A DNA stretch of 64,000 nucleotides from Alkaliphilus flagellatus (GCF_018919215.1 NZ_JAHLQK010000001.1:218430-282429); one strand, 5' to 3'. Numbered from the stretch's first letter, positions 36,054 through 47,222 are shown. Made by a program: numbers and translations. Notes: generated from the letters alone by a model not told the origin.

Positions 36054-38084
36054 TTGATTAATAATATTGATATCTCAAATGCAATGACTATTAAGCTAGA
36101 TAATGTACTTCCAGAAATGCCTAAATTCATTGAAGGTATTAGAAGGGCACCAGATAGGGGATTTAAATTAAGTAAAGAGCAGACAGAAACTGCCCTTAAA
36201 AATGCTCTAAGATATGTGCCAGAAGAGTTACATGAAACTTTAGCACCAGAGTTTTTAGAGGAACTTATGACAATGGGAAGAATCTATGGATATAGATTCA
36301 GACCAGAAGGACATATAAAGGGAAGACCTATACATGAATATAAGGGGAACTGTATAGAAGGTAAAGCTTTTCAAGTAATGATAGATAATAATTTAGATTT
36401 TGATGTAGCCCTTTATCCATACGAGCTAGTAACCTATGGAGAGACAGGAAGTGTATTTCAAAATTGGATGCAATATAGATTAATTAAAAAATATTTAGAG
36501 GTAATGACAGATCATCAAACCTTAGTGATTGAGTCCGGACATCCATTAGGACTATTCAGATCAAAGCCAGACAGTCCTAGAGTTATAATTACAAATGCTT
36601 TAATGATAGGAATGTTCGATAACCTGAATGATTGGGAAATAGCAGAGCAAATGGGAGTAGCTAACTATGGACAAATGACAGCTGGAGGATGGATGTACAT
36701 TGGTCCTCAAGGAATTGTACATGGAACCTTTAATACATTGTTAAATGCAGGAAGATTAAAGTTTGGTATGGGACCTGATGAGGATTTAAAAGGAAAGCTT
36801 TTCATAAGCTCAGGACTTGGAGGAATGAGTGGTGCTCAACCTAAGGCCATGGAAATAGCAAACGGTGTTTCTATTATTGCTGAAGTTGATTATTCAAGAA
36901 TAAGGACAAGACATGACCAAGGATGGGTAAATCGATATTCAGCAGATTTAGAAGAAATATTTAATATTGCGAAAGAATATTTAGATAAGAAGGAACCAAT
37001 TTCAATCGCTTATCATGGCAATATTGTAGATTTATTAGATTATGTTGTTAAAAATAATATAAAAGTAGAGCTTCTATCAGATCAAACCTCTTGCCATGCT
37101 GTTTATGATGGCGGATATTGTCCACAAGGACTAAACTTTGATGAGAGAACAGAAATGCTTAAAAAAGATAGAGAACAATTTAAAAATCGAGTAGATGAAA
37201 CCTTAAGAACCCATTTTAAACTTATTAAAACCTTAGTAGAAAGAGGAACTTATTTCTTTGACTATGGTAATTCATTTATGAAGGCTATATATGATGCAGG
37301 AGTAAAGGAAATTTCTAAAAATGGAGTAGATGAAAAAGACGGCTTTATTTTCCCATCCTATGTTGAGGATATTATGGGACCAGAGTTATTTGACTATGGA
37401 TATGGGCCTTTCCGTTGGGTTTGTTTAAGTGGAAACCATGAAGACTTAATTAAGACAGATAAAGCTGCAATGGACTGTATTGATCCAAATAGAAGAGGTC
37501 AGGATAGAGATAACTATGTATGGATTAGAGATGCAGAACAAAATAAATTGGTAGTAGGAACCCAGGCAAGAATACTCTATCAAGATGCTATGGGAAGAAC
37601 AAAGATAGCATTGAAGTTTAATGAGATGGTACGAAATAGAGAAGTAGGCCCTATTATGCTAGGTAGAGATCACCACGATGTTAGTGGTACAGACTCTCCA
37701 TTTAGAGAGACAGCTAATATTAAAGATGGAAGCAATGTTATGGCAGATATGGCTACCCAATGCTTTGCTGGAAATGCTGCAAGGGGTATGAGCTTAATAG
37801 CACTGCATAACGGTGGTGGAGTAGGTATTGGTAAATCTATTAATGGTGGTTTTGGAATGGTACTAGATGGAAGTGAGAGGGTGGATAACATATTAAAGTC
37901 TGCCATGCCATGGGACGTAATGGGTGGAGTGGCAAGAAGAGCCTGGGCAAGAAATGAAAATTCAATTACTACCAGTATGGAGTATAATAAAAATAATGAA
38001 GGAACTGATCATATTACTATACCTTATATACCTAAGGAAGAATTGGTTAAAAATTTAGTTGAATCTGCTTTTGCAAAAAAGTAA
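36054..38084 (+). CDS. hutU: Urocanate hydratase (long form)
   Basis: Urocanase adds water to urocanate, the second step of histidine degradation, using a tightly bound NAD. The 676-residue protein is about 120 residues longer than the usual bacterial enzyme (about 555), and close in length to the animal UROC1 form. NAD-site motifs are visible: SSGLGGMSGAQPKAMEIA (about 263), DQTSCHAVYDGGYCP (about 345) and the C-terminal GGGVGIGKSINGG (about 584). It starts with TTG after GGAGGAG. ftcD follows after 31 bp. hutH and hutI are not in the window. Confidence 0.94.
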   Translation: MINNIDISNAMTIKLDNVLPEMPKFIEGIRRAPDRGFKLSKEQTETALKNALRYVPEELHETLAPEFLEELMTMGRIYGYRFRPEGHIKGRPIHEYKGNCIEGKAFQVMIDNNLDFDVALYPYELVTYGETGSVFQNWMQYRLIKKYLEVMTDHQTLVIESGHPLGLFRSKPDSPRVIITNALMIGMFDNLNDWEIAEQMGVANYGQMTAGGWMYIGPQGIVHGTFNTLLNAGRLKFGMGPDEDLKGKLFISSGLGGMSGAQPKAMEIANGVSIIAEVDYSRIRTRHDQGWVNRYSADLEEIFNIAKEYLDKKEPISIAYHGNIVDLLDYVVKNNIKVELLSDQTSCHAVYDGGYCPQGLNFDERTEMLKKDREQFKNRVDETLRTHFKLIKTLVERGTYFFDYGNSFMKAIYDAGVKEISKNGVDEKDGFIFPSYVEDIMGPELFDYGYGPFRWVCLSGNHEDLIKTDKAAMDCIDPNRRGQDRDNYVWIRDAEQNKLVVGTQARILYQDAMGRTKIALKFNEMVRNREVGPIMLGRDHHDVSGTDSPFRETANIKDGSNVMADMATQCFAGNAARGMSLIALHNGGGVGIGKSINGGFGMVLDGSERVDNILKSAMPWDVMGGVARRAWARNENSITTSMEYNKNNEGTDHITIPYIPKEELVKNLVESAFAKK

Positions 38085-38115
38085 TTTAAATAATATAGCT
38101 GAAAGGGTGGACGAA

Positions 38116-39021
38116 ATGAGCAATGTAAAAAAGATAGTTCAATGTGTACCTAATTTTAGTGAGGGAAGAGATTTAGAAAAAATAGAAAGAATAATAAATC
38201 CTTTTAGAGGTAAAGAAGGAGTTAAACTTTTAGACTATAGTAATGACTTTGACCACAATAGGGCAGTCGTTACTGTAGTAGGTGAGCCGGAAGCTGTAAA
38301 GGCAGCTGTTATTGAGGCCATGGGGATAGCAATTAAGGAGATAGATATGACAAAGCACGAAGGTCAGCACCCTAGAATGGGAGCTATAGATGTTGTGCCG
38401 TTTATTCCTATTAAAAATATGACCATGGAGGAAGCTGTTGAACTGGCAAAGGAAGTAGGCAAAGAAGCTTGGGAGAAGCACAAGCTACCAATTTTCCTTT
38501 ATGAGAAGGCCGCTTCAAGCCCTGCTAGAGAAAACTTAGCTACTGTTAGAAAAGGACAGTTTGAAGGTATGGCTGAAAAGGTTAAAGATCCAGACTGGGC
38601 ACCAGACTTTGGAGAAAACAATATACATCCAACCGCAGGTATAACTGCTGTGGGAGCTAGAATGCCACTAGTAGCATTTAATGTTAATATAGACACTCCA
38701 AATATAGAAATTGCGAACAAAATTGCTAAAAATGTAAGACATTTAACTGGAGGACTTAGATATTGTAAAGGTATAGGTATAGACCTAAAGGAACGTGGAA
38801 TTGTTCAAGTTTCCATGAATATGACTGATTATACAAAAACTGCATTATATCGTGCATTTGAGCTTATTAAAATAGAGGCTAGACGCTATGGCGTAAATGT
38901 AGTTGGAAGTGAAATAATAGGATTGTTACCAATGGAAGCTTTGATAGACACAGCAGTTTACTATTTAGGTGTAGAAGACTTTTCAATGGATCAGGTACTT
39001 GAGTCTAGGATGATGGAATAG
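38116..39021 (+). CDS. ftcD: Glutamate formimidoyltransferase
   Basis: This 301-residue enzyme moves the formimino group from formiminoglutamate (from histidine) to tetrahydrofolate. The start VQCVPNFSEGRDLEKI is the family hallmark; HEGQHPRMGAIDVVPF (about 78) and YLYEK-type folate-site residues follow. It is the formimidoyltransferase half only; no cyclodeaminase domain is fused or adjacent. The ATG at 38116 has AAAGGGTGG before it; an upstream in-frame ATG at 38059 lies inside hutU. It forms an operon with hutU. Confidence 0.95.
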   Translation: MSNVKKIVQCVPNFSEGRDLEKIERIINPFRGKEGVKLLDYSNDFDHNRAVVTVVGEPEAVKAAVIEAMGIAIKEIDMTKHEGQHPRMGAIDVVPFIPIKNMTMEEAVELAKEVGKEAWEKHKLPIFLYEKAASSPARENLATVRKGQFEGMAEKVKDPDWAPDFGENNIHPTAGITAVGARMPLVAFNVNIDTPNIEIANKIAKNVRHLTGGLRYCKGIGIDLKERGIVQVSMNMTDYTKTALYRAFELIKIEARRYGVNVVGSEIIGLLPMEALIDTAVYYLGVEDFSMDQVLESRMME

Positions 39022-39035
39022 AGTAGTCAAGTAAG

Positions 39036-39070
39036 CAGGGGTTATCTTTATAGGTAACTTCTGTTTTTCT
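39036..39070 (+). terminator. Terminator of the hutU-ftcD operon
   Basis: CAGGGGTTATC (39036-39046) pairs, with three G-U wobbles, with GGTAACTTCTG (39053-39063), followed by TTTTTCTTT. Confidence 0.7.
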
Positions 39071-39174
39071 TTGTAAGTTTTTATCCAATACATTATAATA
39101 GAAGTAACATAAGATAATTAAAATATGAAAAATTATAGTTTTTTCGTTTTTAGAATAAGTGAGGTGAACTAAAA

Positions 39175-42100
39175 ATGGACAGTAACTTTGTTCATCTACA
39201 TGTCCATACAGAATATAGTCTTCTTGATGGTTTTACTGTTATAGATAAGGTGATGGATAGGGTAAAGGAATTGGGAATGAATGCTATAGCAATTACTGAC
39301 CATGGTACTATGTTTGGTGTAGTGGACTTTTATAAAGCGGCAAAGAAAAAAGGAATAAAGCCTATAATAGGCTGTGAGGTATATACTGCACCTAGAAAAA
39401 TGGTGGATAAGGATCCACAAAAAGATAAATACCAAGGTCATCTTGTATTACTAGCTAAAAACCAAGAGGGTTATCAAAATATAATTAAACTAGTATCTAA
39501 TGGATTCTTGGAAGGATTTTATTATAAACCACGAATAGATTATGACGAACTTTCGAAGTATAGTAAAGGGATAATTGCCCTAAGTGCTTGCTTAGCAGGG
39601 GACATCCAGCAGCTTTTACTTCAAGATCAATATGAGAGTGCTAAAAGCTTGGCTCTGCGACTTAAAGATATGTTTGAAGAAGATAGCTTTTATTTAGAGC
39701 TACAGGATCATAATATGCAAGAGCAGAAACAGGTTAATTTAGGTTTAGTAAAACTTAGTAAAGAAACAGGTATTCCATTAGTGGCCACTAACGATATCCA
39801 CTATATAAATAAGGAAGATGCACAGGCGCACGACATTTTACTTTGCATACAAACAGGGAAAATAATAGAAGATGAGGAACGTATGAAGTTTCCTAATGAT
39901 CAATTTTACTTAAAATCTCCAGAAGAGATGAAGGAACTTTTTGCCTTTGCACCAGAGGCTATATATAATACAGTAAAAATTGCAGAGCGGTGCAATTTGG
40001 ATTTTGATTTTAATACAATCCATTTACCAGAATATGAAGTACCTAATAATATCTCTAAAGCAGACTATTTGAGAACAATCTGTTTTCAAGGGCTTAAGGC
40101 TCGATATAATCCAATAACAGAGGAGTTAGAGGAGCGTTTAAATGAAGAACTTTCTATTATTGAAAAAATGGGCTATGTGGAATACTTCCTTATAGTTTGG
40201 GATTTTATTAAATATGCAAAGGATAATAAAATACCAGTAGGACCTGGTAGGGGTAGTGCAGCAGGAAGTATTGTTGCTTATACCTTAGGTATAACCGATG
40301 TTGACCCAATTAAATATAATCTTATTTTCGAACGTTTTTTAAATCCAGAAAGAATATCTATGCCAGATATAGATATAGATTTTTGTTATGAAAGACGAGA
40401 AGAAGTTATAGATTACGTAAAGCAAAAATATGGAGAAGATAAGGTGGCGCAAATAATCACATTTGGAACTATGGCGGCAAGGGCTGCCATTAGAGACGTT
40501 GGTCGTGTTATTAATATGCCATATAATGAAGTAGATAAAATAGCTAAGCAAATTCCCTTTGCTATAGGTATGACAATAGATAAAGCCCTGAATATGAATC
40601 CTGAATTAAAGAATATATATGAAGAAGATAGACAAGGGAAATATCTAATAGATATGGCTAAAAGGCTAGAGGGAATGCCAAGACATGCATCTACCCATGC
40701 TGCTGGTGTAGTAATAGCTAAAAAGCCATTAAAGGAGCATGTGCCCTTATACGTCCATGATAATAATAGTACCACCCAATTTACTATGGGAACATTGGAG
40801 GAGCTAGGACTGCTCAAGATGGATTTTCTAGGTTTAAGGACGTTAACAGTAATTAAAGACGCCCTAGAGCTTATTGAAAAGAACCATGGTGTTAAAATTG
40901 ATTTTGCAAATTGTAGCTATGAGGATGAAAAGGTTTATGACTTAATTAGTAGAGGAGAAACATTAGGTCTATTTCAACTTGAAAGTGCTGGAATGATTCA
41001 ATTTTTGAAGGAGCTAAAACCAAATTGCTTTGAGGATATTATTGCAGGAATTTCATTGTATCGCCCGGGCCCCATGGATTCTATACCTAAATATATAGAG
41101 AATAAAAATAAGCCTGAGGCTATTGAATACATGCATGAAAGTCTAGAACCTATATTGAATGTTACCTATGGTTGTATGGTGTACCAAGAGCAAGTTATGC
41201 AGATAGTAAGGGATTTGGCTGGATATAGCTATGGTAGATCTGACATTGTAAGAAGAGCCATGGGTAAAAAGAAAATGGATGTAATGGAAGAGGAAAGGAA
41301 AAACTTTATATATGGCATAACAAATGAAAAGGGAGAAGTGGAGGTTCCTGGGTGTATACGAAATGGTGTGCCAGAGAAAGTAGCAAACAAAATATATGAT
41401 GAAATGATTGACTTTGCCAACTATGCTTTTAATAAATCCCATGCGGCTGCCTATGCAGTTTTAGCCTATCAAACTGCTTATTTAAAGTGCTACTACAAGG
41501 TAGAGTTTATGGCGGCTCTTATGACTAGCGTTATGGGTAATACATCAAAGGTAGTTCAATACATTCAAGATTGTAAAAGACAAGGGATAGAAGTATTGCC
41601 GCCTAGTATTAATAAGAGTGAAGCTAAGTTTACCGTTGAAGGAGAAGGCATAAGATTTGCCCTAGGTGCTGTTAAAAACGTAGGTATAGGTATGATAAAT
41701 AGTCTGGTTAACACTAGGGAATTATCAGGAGACTTTACAAATTTTCTAGACTTTTGTCAGAGAGTAGAGTCCAAAGATATAAACAAAAGAGCTGTGGAGA
41801 GTTTAATTAAATGTGGATCATTTGATGCTATGGGAGCAAATCGTGCACAGCTACTTTCAAGTTATGAAACGATTATGGATAGCATACAACAGGAAAAACG
41901 TAGAAAAATAAATGGACAAATAGATCTTTTTCAAATAAACGAGGAGATTGATGTTTCAATAAACCAAATTAATCTTCCAAACATAAAAGAATTTAATGAA
42001 AAAATAAGGTTAAGTATGGAAAAGGAAGTAGTAGGTATATATATTAGCGGACATCCTTTATCGGAATTTGAAAAGGAACTGGAGAATATTGTTACAGTTA

Positions 42101-42672
42101 ATAGTTACGAGCTTTCTCAAGCTATGGATAATCTAGAAGAATCTACATTAAAGGATGGACAGTCCATAGTTGTAGGAGGAATGATTACAGAAGTAAATAC
42201 TAAAATAACAAGGAATAATCAACTTATGGCATTTATAGTTTTAGAGGATTTATTCGGGACTATAGAGTGTATTGTTTTTCCAAAGACTTTTAAATATTAT
42301 AATAATCTTGTTCATGAGGAAAGTTTTGTATTTTTAGAGGGAACATTAAGTATTAAGGAAGAGGAACAACCAAAGATTTTAGTTAATACAATAAATCCTT
42401 TAGTAAAGGTGTCAGAAACTGATTTAAAAGATTTAGGTAAAAAAAATGGAAATAAGCTATTTATTAAAATTAGATATAAAAAGGATTGGCATCTAATCGA
42501 AGCAATAAAACCAACCCTAAGAAAATATAAGGGAGATGTACCTATAATAATTTATATTGAAGAAAGTAATGAAAGACTTCAATCTGATAGGGGATTATGG
42601 GTAGACCTAAATGAGGATATAATGAATGAGTTAGTTAGCTTTTTTGGTAAAGAAAATATAAAAGTAGTTTAA
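39175..42672 (+). CDS. dnaE: DNA polymerase III alpha subunit DnaE
   Basis: The 1165-residue family C replicative polymerase. It has an N-terminal PHP domain (VHLHVHTEYSLLDG at residue 6), catalytic aspartates in SMPDIDIDFCYERR (about 400), the GPGRGSAAGS palm motif (about 355), a helix-hairpin-helix region (about 830-860) and a C-terminal OB fold (SIVVGGMITEV, about 998). In Firmicutes with PolC, DnaE extends primers, especially on the lagging strand. GTGAGGTG precedes the ATG. It is followed by the small 42795 gene, pfkA and pyk, a conserved clostridial order. Confidence 0.97.
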   Translation: MDSNFVHLHVHTEYSLLDGFTVIDKVMDRVKELGMNAIAITDHGTMFGVVDFYKAAKKKGIKPIIGCEVYTAPRKMVDKDPQKDKYQGHLVLLAKNQEGYQNIIKLVSNGFLEGFYYKPRIDYDELSKYSKGIIALSACLAGDIQQLLLQDQYESAKSLALRLKDMFEEDSFYLELQDHNMQEQKQVNLGLVKLSKETGIPLVATNDIHYINKEDAQAHDILLCIQTGKIIEDEERMKFPNDQFYLKSPEEMKELFAFAPEAIYNTVKIAERCNLDFDFNTIHLPEYEVPNNISKADYLRTICFQGLKARYNPITEELEERLNEELSIIEKMGYVEYFLIVWDFIKYAKDNKIPVGPGRGSAAGSIVAYTLGITDVDPIKYNLIFERFLNPERISMPDIDIDFCYERREEVIDYVKQKYGEDKVAQIITFGTMAARAAIRDVGRVINMPYNEVDKIAKQIPFAIGMTIDKALNMNPELKNIYEEDRQGKYLIDMAKRLEGMPRHASTHAAGVVIAKKPLKEHVPLYVHDNNSTTQFTMGTLEELGLLKMDFLGLRTLTVIKDALELIEKNHGVKIDFANCSYEDEKVYDLISRGETLGLFQLESAGMIQFLKELKPNCFEDIIAGISLYRPGPMDSIPKYIENKNKPEAIEYMHESLEPILNVTYGCMVYQEQVMQIVRDLAGYSYGRSDIVRRAMGKKKMDVMEEERKNFIYGITNEKGEVEVPGCIRNGVPEKVANKIYDEMIDFANYAFNKSHAAAYAVLAYQTAYLKCYYKVEFMAALMTSVMGNTSKVVQYIQDCKRQGIEVLPPSINKSEAKFTVEGEGIRFALGAVKNVGIGMINSLVNTRELSGDFTNFLDFCQRVESKDINKRAVESLIKCGSFDAMGANRAQLLSSYETIMDSIQQEKRRKINGQIDLFQINEEIDVSINQINLPNIKEFNEKIRLSMEKEVVGIYISGHPLSEFEKELENIVTVNSYELSQAMDNLEESTLKDGQSIVVGGMITEVNTKITRNNQLMAFIVLEDLFGTIECIVFPKTFKYYNNLVHEESFVFLEGTLSIKEEEQPKILVNTINPLVKVSETDLKDLGKKNGNKLFIKIRYKKDWHLIEAIKPTLRKYKGDVPIIIYIEESNERLQSDRGLWVDLNEDIMNELVSFFGKENIKVV

Positions 42673-42794
42673 TATAAAAATTGCTATTATATAACAAAAT
42701 AAATTAGTATATGTTATAATATGAGGGGAATTAGGAGCAAATTAAACTATATAAATAATAAATATTATATTTAAATTATAGAGGAGGCCTAGCA

Positions 42795-42986
42795 ATGTGG
42801 ACAGTTATATATATGGCTAATACACGTGTAGATGCGGAAGAAGTAAAAAAAGTACTAGTGAAAGAGGGCTTCTTAGTTAAGATTAAACCTATTAGTAAAA
42901 ATAATGTAGAAGGAACCTGTGAAGTTTTAGTACCAAGAACAGAGGCAGAAGAGGTTCATTCTATTTTAATTCAACTTGGACTTTAA
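42795..42986 (+). CDS. Small conserved protein of unknown function between dnaE and pfkA
   Basis: A 63-residue protein with a beta-alpha-beta look (WTVIYMANTRVDAEEVKKVL, then GFLVKIKPI and CEVLVPRTEAEEVHSIL). This resembles the small ferredoxin-fold or DUF2007-like signal domains, though I cannot assign it firmly. It has a strong GAGGAGG ribosome site. It sits between dnaE and pfkA, with a terminator after it. Confidence 0.7.
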   Translation: MWTVIYMANTRVDAEEVKKVLVKEGFLVKIKPISKNNVEGTCEVLVPRTEAEEVHSILIQLGL

Positions 42987-43043
42987 TTTTAGAGTTCTGC
43001 AAGTATTTGAATAGTAGCACATGATTTTAGGCTTGTAATTGTT

Positions 43044-43098
43044 TAACAAAGTCGATTTGGGATAATATATCTACATAGATACGACTTTGTTATTTTTC
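43044..43098 (+). terminator. Terminator upstream of pfkA
   Basis: TAACAAAGTCG (43044-43054) pairs with CGACTTTGTTA (43082-43092), followed by TTTTTC. The loop is long (27 nt). Confidence 0.8.
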
Positions 43099-43127
43099 TC
43101 AACTTTAAATGCATATGTATAAAATAA

Positions 43128-44135
<1,008 letters not shown>

Positions 44136-44167
44136 TGAATATATAGATTAATCGAGGAGGAATTCGG

Positions 44168-45925
44168 GTGAAAAAAACAAAGATAGTATGTACAATTGGC
44201 CCTGCAAGTGAAAACAAAGATGTATTTAAGCAGCTCGTATTAAATGGATTAAATGTTGCTAGGCTTAACTTCTCTCATGGAGACCATGAAGAACACGGCG
44301 AAAGAATAAAAATGATAAAGGAAGTAAGGGAGGAATTAAAGGAGCCTGTAGCTATTTTATTAGATACTAAGGGGCCAGAAATCAGAACCGGTAAATTTAA
44401 AGATCCTGAGGTAGAGCTTAAAGAAGGAGAAAAATTTACGATTACTACAAGAGACGTACTAGGTGACAATACTATATGTAACGTGAGCTACACCGGGCTT
44501 GCTGAAGATGTGCAACGAGGAGATATTATTTTAATAGATGATGGTCTAATTGGGCTTAAGGTTGAAAATATTGTTAATGGTACAGATATTGAGTGTGTAG
44601 TTGAGAATGCAGGCGTTATAAAAAATAACAAGGGTGTTAATGTACCTGGAGTAAAAATTAATTTACCTGCTATTACTGAAAAAGATAGGTCTGATATTAA
44701 GTTTGGTATAGAAATGGATATAGATTTTATTGCTGCATCTTTTGTTAGAAAGGCATCGGATGTTTTAGCTATAAGAAAAATTTTAGAGGAGGAAAATGCA
44801 GATCACATTCAGATTATTTCTAAAATTGAAAACCAAGAAGGAATGGATAATTTGGATGAAATTATCGAAGTTTCTGATGGTTTAATGGTTGCAAGAGGAG
44901 ACCTAGGAGTTGAAATACCCACAGAAGAAATTCCTTTAGCTCAAAAAGAAATGATTAAAAAATGCAATAGGGCTGGAAAACCTGTTATTACAGCAACTCA
45001 GATGCTAGACTCTATGATAAGAAACCCTAGACCAACCCGTGCAGAAGTAACTGATGTGGCTAATGCCATCTTTGATGGCACAGATGCTATTATGTTATCT
45101 GGAGAAACTGCTGCAGGAAAATATCCAGTAGATGCGGTCAAGGTTATGGGAAGTATCGCTAGACGTGCTGAGGCAGCAATTGATTATCGTAGCTTACTAA
45201 AAACTAAAGCCATAGAAAGAGAAACATCGGTAACCGATGCTATAAGTCATGCTACTTGTACAACTGCGGCAGATTTAGATGCATCAGCTATTCTAACAGC
45301 AACATCTTCAGGATATACGACTAGGATGGTGTCAAAATTTAGACCATCAGCACCAATTATTGCGGCTACAACAAAGGAAAGTGTTAGAAGAAGACTAAGC
45401 TTGAGCTGGGGAGTTTATTCAGTATTAACAGACCAACTCAACTCTACTGATGATATAATTGACTTATCTGTACAAAAGGCCCTAGATGCTAAGCTTATTA
45501 ATAATGGGGATCTTATAGTTATTACAGCTGGGGTTCCAGTAGGTGTTGCAGGTACTACAAACTTGATTAAAGTTCACATAGTAGGAGAAGTAATTTTAAC
45601 AGGAACAGGAATAGGTAGAAAGTCTGCTACTGGAAAAGTTGTTGTTATAGATAGCATTAATAAAGACTATGATAAGGTCAATGATGGAGATATTTTAGTA
45701 ACAAAATTTACTGATAGAGAGTTAGTTCCTATAATGGAAAAGGCGGCTGCTATAATTACTGAGGAAGCTGGATTAACTAGCCATGGTGCAATTGTTGGAC
45801 TTAATCTAGGTAAGCCTACATTAGTGGGAGCCCATATGGCTACAGAAAAATTAAAACAGGGAGATATAGTTACGGTAGACACTATAAGAGGACTAGTTTA
45901 TAGTGGCGAAACAAAAGTACTTTAA
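44168..45925 (+). CDS. pyk: Pyruvate kinase with C-terminal PEP-utilising domain
   Basis: The last step of glycolysis. The 585-residue protein starts KKTKIVCTIGPAS (GTG start after GAGGAGG), has NFSHGDHEEH (about 37), the active-site Lys/Glu region IISKIENQEGMDN (about 218) and ITATQMLDSM (about 278). It carries the extra C-terminal domain of Bacillus-type enzymes, with TSHGAIVGLNLGKPTLVG (about 535) resembling the PEP-synthase swivelling domain. It is cotranscribed with pfkA. Confidence 0.97.
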   Translation: MKKTKIVCTIGPASENKDVFKQLVLNGLNVARLNFSHGDHEEHGERIKMIKEVREELKEPVAILLDTKGPEIRTGKFKDPEVELKEGEKFTITTRDVLGDNTICNVSYTGLAEDVQRGDIILIDDGLIGLKVENIVNGTDIECVVENAGVIKNNKGVNVPGVKINLPAITEKDRSDIKFGIEMDIDFIAASFVRKASDVLAIRKILEEENADHIQIISKIENQEGMDNLDEIIEVSDGLMVARGDLGVEIPTEEIPLAQKEMIKKCNRAGKPVITATQMLDSMIRNPRPTRAEVTDVANAIFDGTDAIMLSGETAAGKYPVDAVKVMGSIARRAEAAIDYRSLLKTKAIERETSVTDAISHATCTTAADLDASAILTATSSGYTTRMVSKFRPSAPIIAATTKESVRRRLSLSWGVYSVLTDQLNSTDDIIDLSVQKALDAKLINNGDLIVITAGVPVGVAGTTNLIKVHIVGEVILTGTGIGRKSATGKVVVIDSINKDYDKVNDGDILVTKFTDRELVPIMEKAAAIITEEAGLTSHGAIVGLNLGKPTLVGAHMATEKLKQGDIVTVDTIRGLVYSGETKVL

Positions 45926-46044
45926 ATGTATGTAGTATCCTCTAATAATTCTTTCGATATACATACACATTTAGCTTATCAATTTCATATAATACAAGTA
46001 AAATCAATATTCTCCCCCTTTGTAGATGTTGATGATGTCACAGG

Positions 46045-46084
46045 AAAAAGCCTACGATTATTAATAATTGTAGGCTTTTTTCGA
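46045..46084 (+). terminator. Terminator of the pfkA-pyk operon
   Basis: AAAAAGCCTAC (46045-46055) pairs with GTAGGCTTTTT (46070-46080), with an extra internal stem (ATTATT/AATAAT) and T-run. Confidence 0.9.
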
Positions 46085-46213
46085 TTAAATTGTTTTAAGT
46101 TAAAGGAAAATTTATTGTAATAGAGAATAAATCATATAGATATACAATAAAGAAAACTTAATTCAGATAGAATTTTAATTTTATATGAATCATAGTTGCA
46201 CTTATTTCGAGGA

Positions 46214-46260
46214 TTTATTGCTATAATTCAATATTAAAAATTGGAAGTTATAGCAATAAA
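46214..46260. repeat. Inverted repeat upstream of the thioesterase gene
   Basis: A perfect 13-bp pair, TTTATTGCTATAA (46214-46226) and TTATAGCAATAAA (46248-46260), with a smaller CAAT/ATTG pair inside. No T-run follows. It lies before a -10-like TATAAT around 46287 and could be an operator or leader structure. Confidence 0.35.
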
Positions 46261-46322
46261 CCGAAGATAAATGGGCATAATTATGTTATAATATCCATAT
46301 GTAGAAAGGGTAGGTGAACGCT

Positions 46323-46739
46323 TTGAAGCTTAATGAAACTAAACTAGTTACAAGATATGAAGAAACCGACCAAATGGGTATAATATATCATTCTAATTAT
46401 TTTGTTTATTTTGAAGTAGGTAGAACAGATTTTTTAAAAAACTATGGTATGAAATACAAAGACATGGAAGAAATAGGCATAATATTACCTGTAATAGAGG
46501 TAAATTGTAAATATAAGGTTTCGGCTAAATATGCGGATGAGTTAATTATAAAAACAACAATAGAAAAACTTAGTCCAACAAGAATAACATTTAACTATAA
46601 AATAGTTAGAGAAGTAGATGGAGTGTTGTTAGCTGAAGGCTTTACAGAACACGCATTTGTAAGTAAAGAAGGTGGTAGGCCTATGAACTTAAAAAAGATA
46701 CATAAAGAAGTGTATTTAAAACTTGAAGGTTTAATGTAA
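46323..46739 (+). CDS. YbgC/FcbC-type acyl-CoA thioesterase
   Basis: A 138-residue hotdog-fold thioesterase. The signature RYEETDQMGIIYHSNYFVYFEVGR begins at about residue 10 (shown in part: DQMGIIYHSNY) and contains the catalytic Asp and the tyrosine/histidine pocket. It hydrolyses acyl-CoA or acyl-ACP substrates, not specified by sequence. TTG at 46323 with TAGGTG before it is preferred; a GTG at 46314 is also possible. fxsA follows. Confidence 0.87.
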   Translation: MKLNETKLVTRYEETDQMGIIYHSNYFVYFEVGRTDFLKNYGMKYKDMEEIGIILPVIEVNCKYKVSAKYADELIIKTTIEKLSPTRITFNYKIVREVDGVLLAEGFTEHAFVSKEGGRPMNLKKIHKEVYLKLEGLM

Positions 46740-46802
46740 TAAAAATTTACATAATACTATATATATGATAAAGATTGAAAAATTCTATCCAGGGGTGAAA
46801 AT

Positions 46803-47198
46803 ATGCTATTTAAATTAATTCTACTATTTACTTTGTTACCTCTTTTAGACTTTGCTATATTGTTAAAGATAGGTAGTTACATAGGATTCAAGTATACCTT
46901 GGCTATAGTAATTGTAACAGGTCTTACAGGAGCATACTTTGCCAAAAGAGAGGGTAGAGATATTATTACAAAGATAAAATTTGATATAAGTCAAGGAAAA
47001 ATGCCAGCAGATGAGCTTATTGGTGGATTATGTGTTATCCTAGGCGGAGCTTTTTTATTAGCTCCTGGGTTAATAACTGATGCACTTGGATTGATGTTAG
47101 TTTTACCAATCACTAGAATTCCATTTATAAATATGATAAAAAGACGGTTTAAGAGTATGCTAACTGGAGGAAATCTATGGTTTTATTTTAGAAGATAG
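46803..47198 (+). CDS. fxsA: FxsA family membrane protein
   Basis: A 131-residue membrane protein with helices at about 2-22, 27-45 and 75-98 and the family pattern LLPLLDFAILLKIG, then GLTGAYFAKREG and LLAPGLITDALG. FxsA in E. coli counteracts phage T7 exclusion by the F plasmid; its basic role is unknown. A GGGGTG ribosome site precedes the ATG. It lies between the thioesterase and an aldo/keto reductase gene. Confidence 0.9.
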   Translation: MLFKLILLFTLLPLLDFAILLKIGSYIGFKYTLAIVIVTGLTGAYFAKREGRDIITKIKFDISQGKMPADELIGGLCVILGGAFLLAPGLITDALGLMLVLPITRIPFINMIKRRFKSMLTGGNLWFYFRR

Positions 47199-47222
47199 CC
47201 AACTAATGAGGGGGAACAAAAG

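Noticed and set aside
43044..43098. Third copy of the ABC-F type attenuator (shares CGACTTTGTTATT)
   Set aside because: No leader ORF, no CTCCAT/ATGGAG arms and no alternative pairing; it is a plain terminator with chance similarity.
45926..46120. 64-residue ORF directly after pyk
   Set aside because: It spans the pyk terminator, has no ribosome site of its own and no recognisable protein features.
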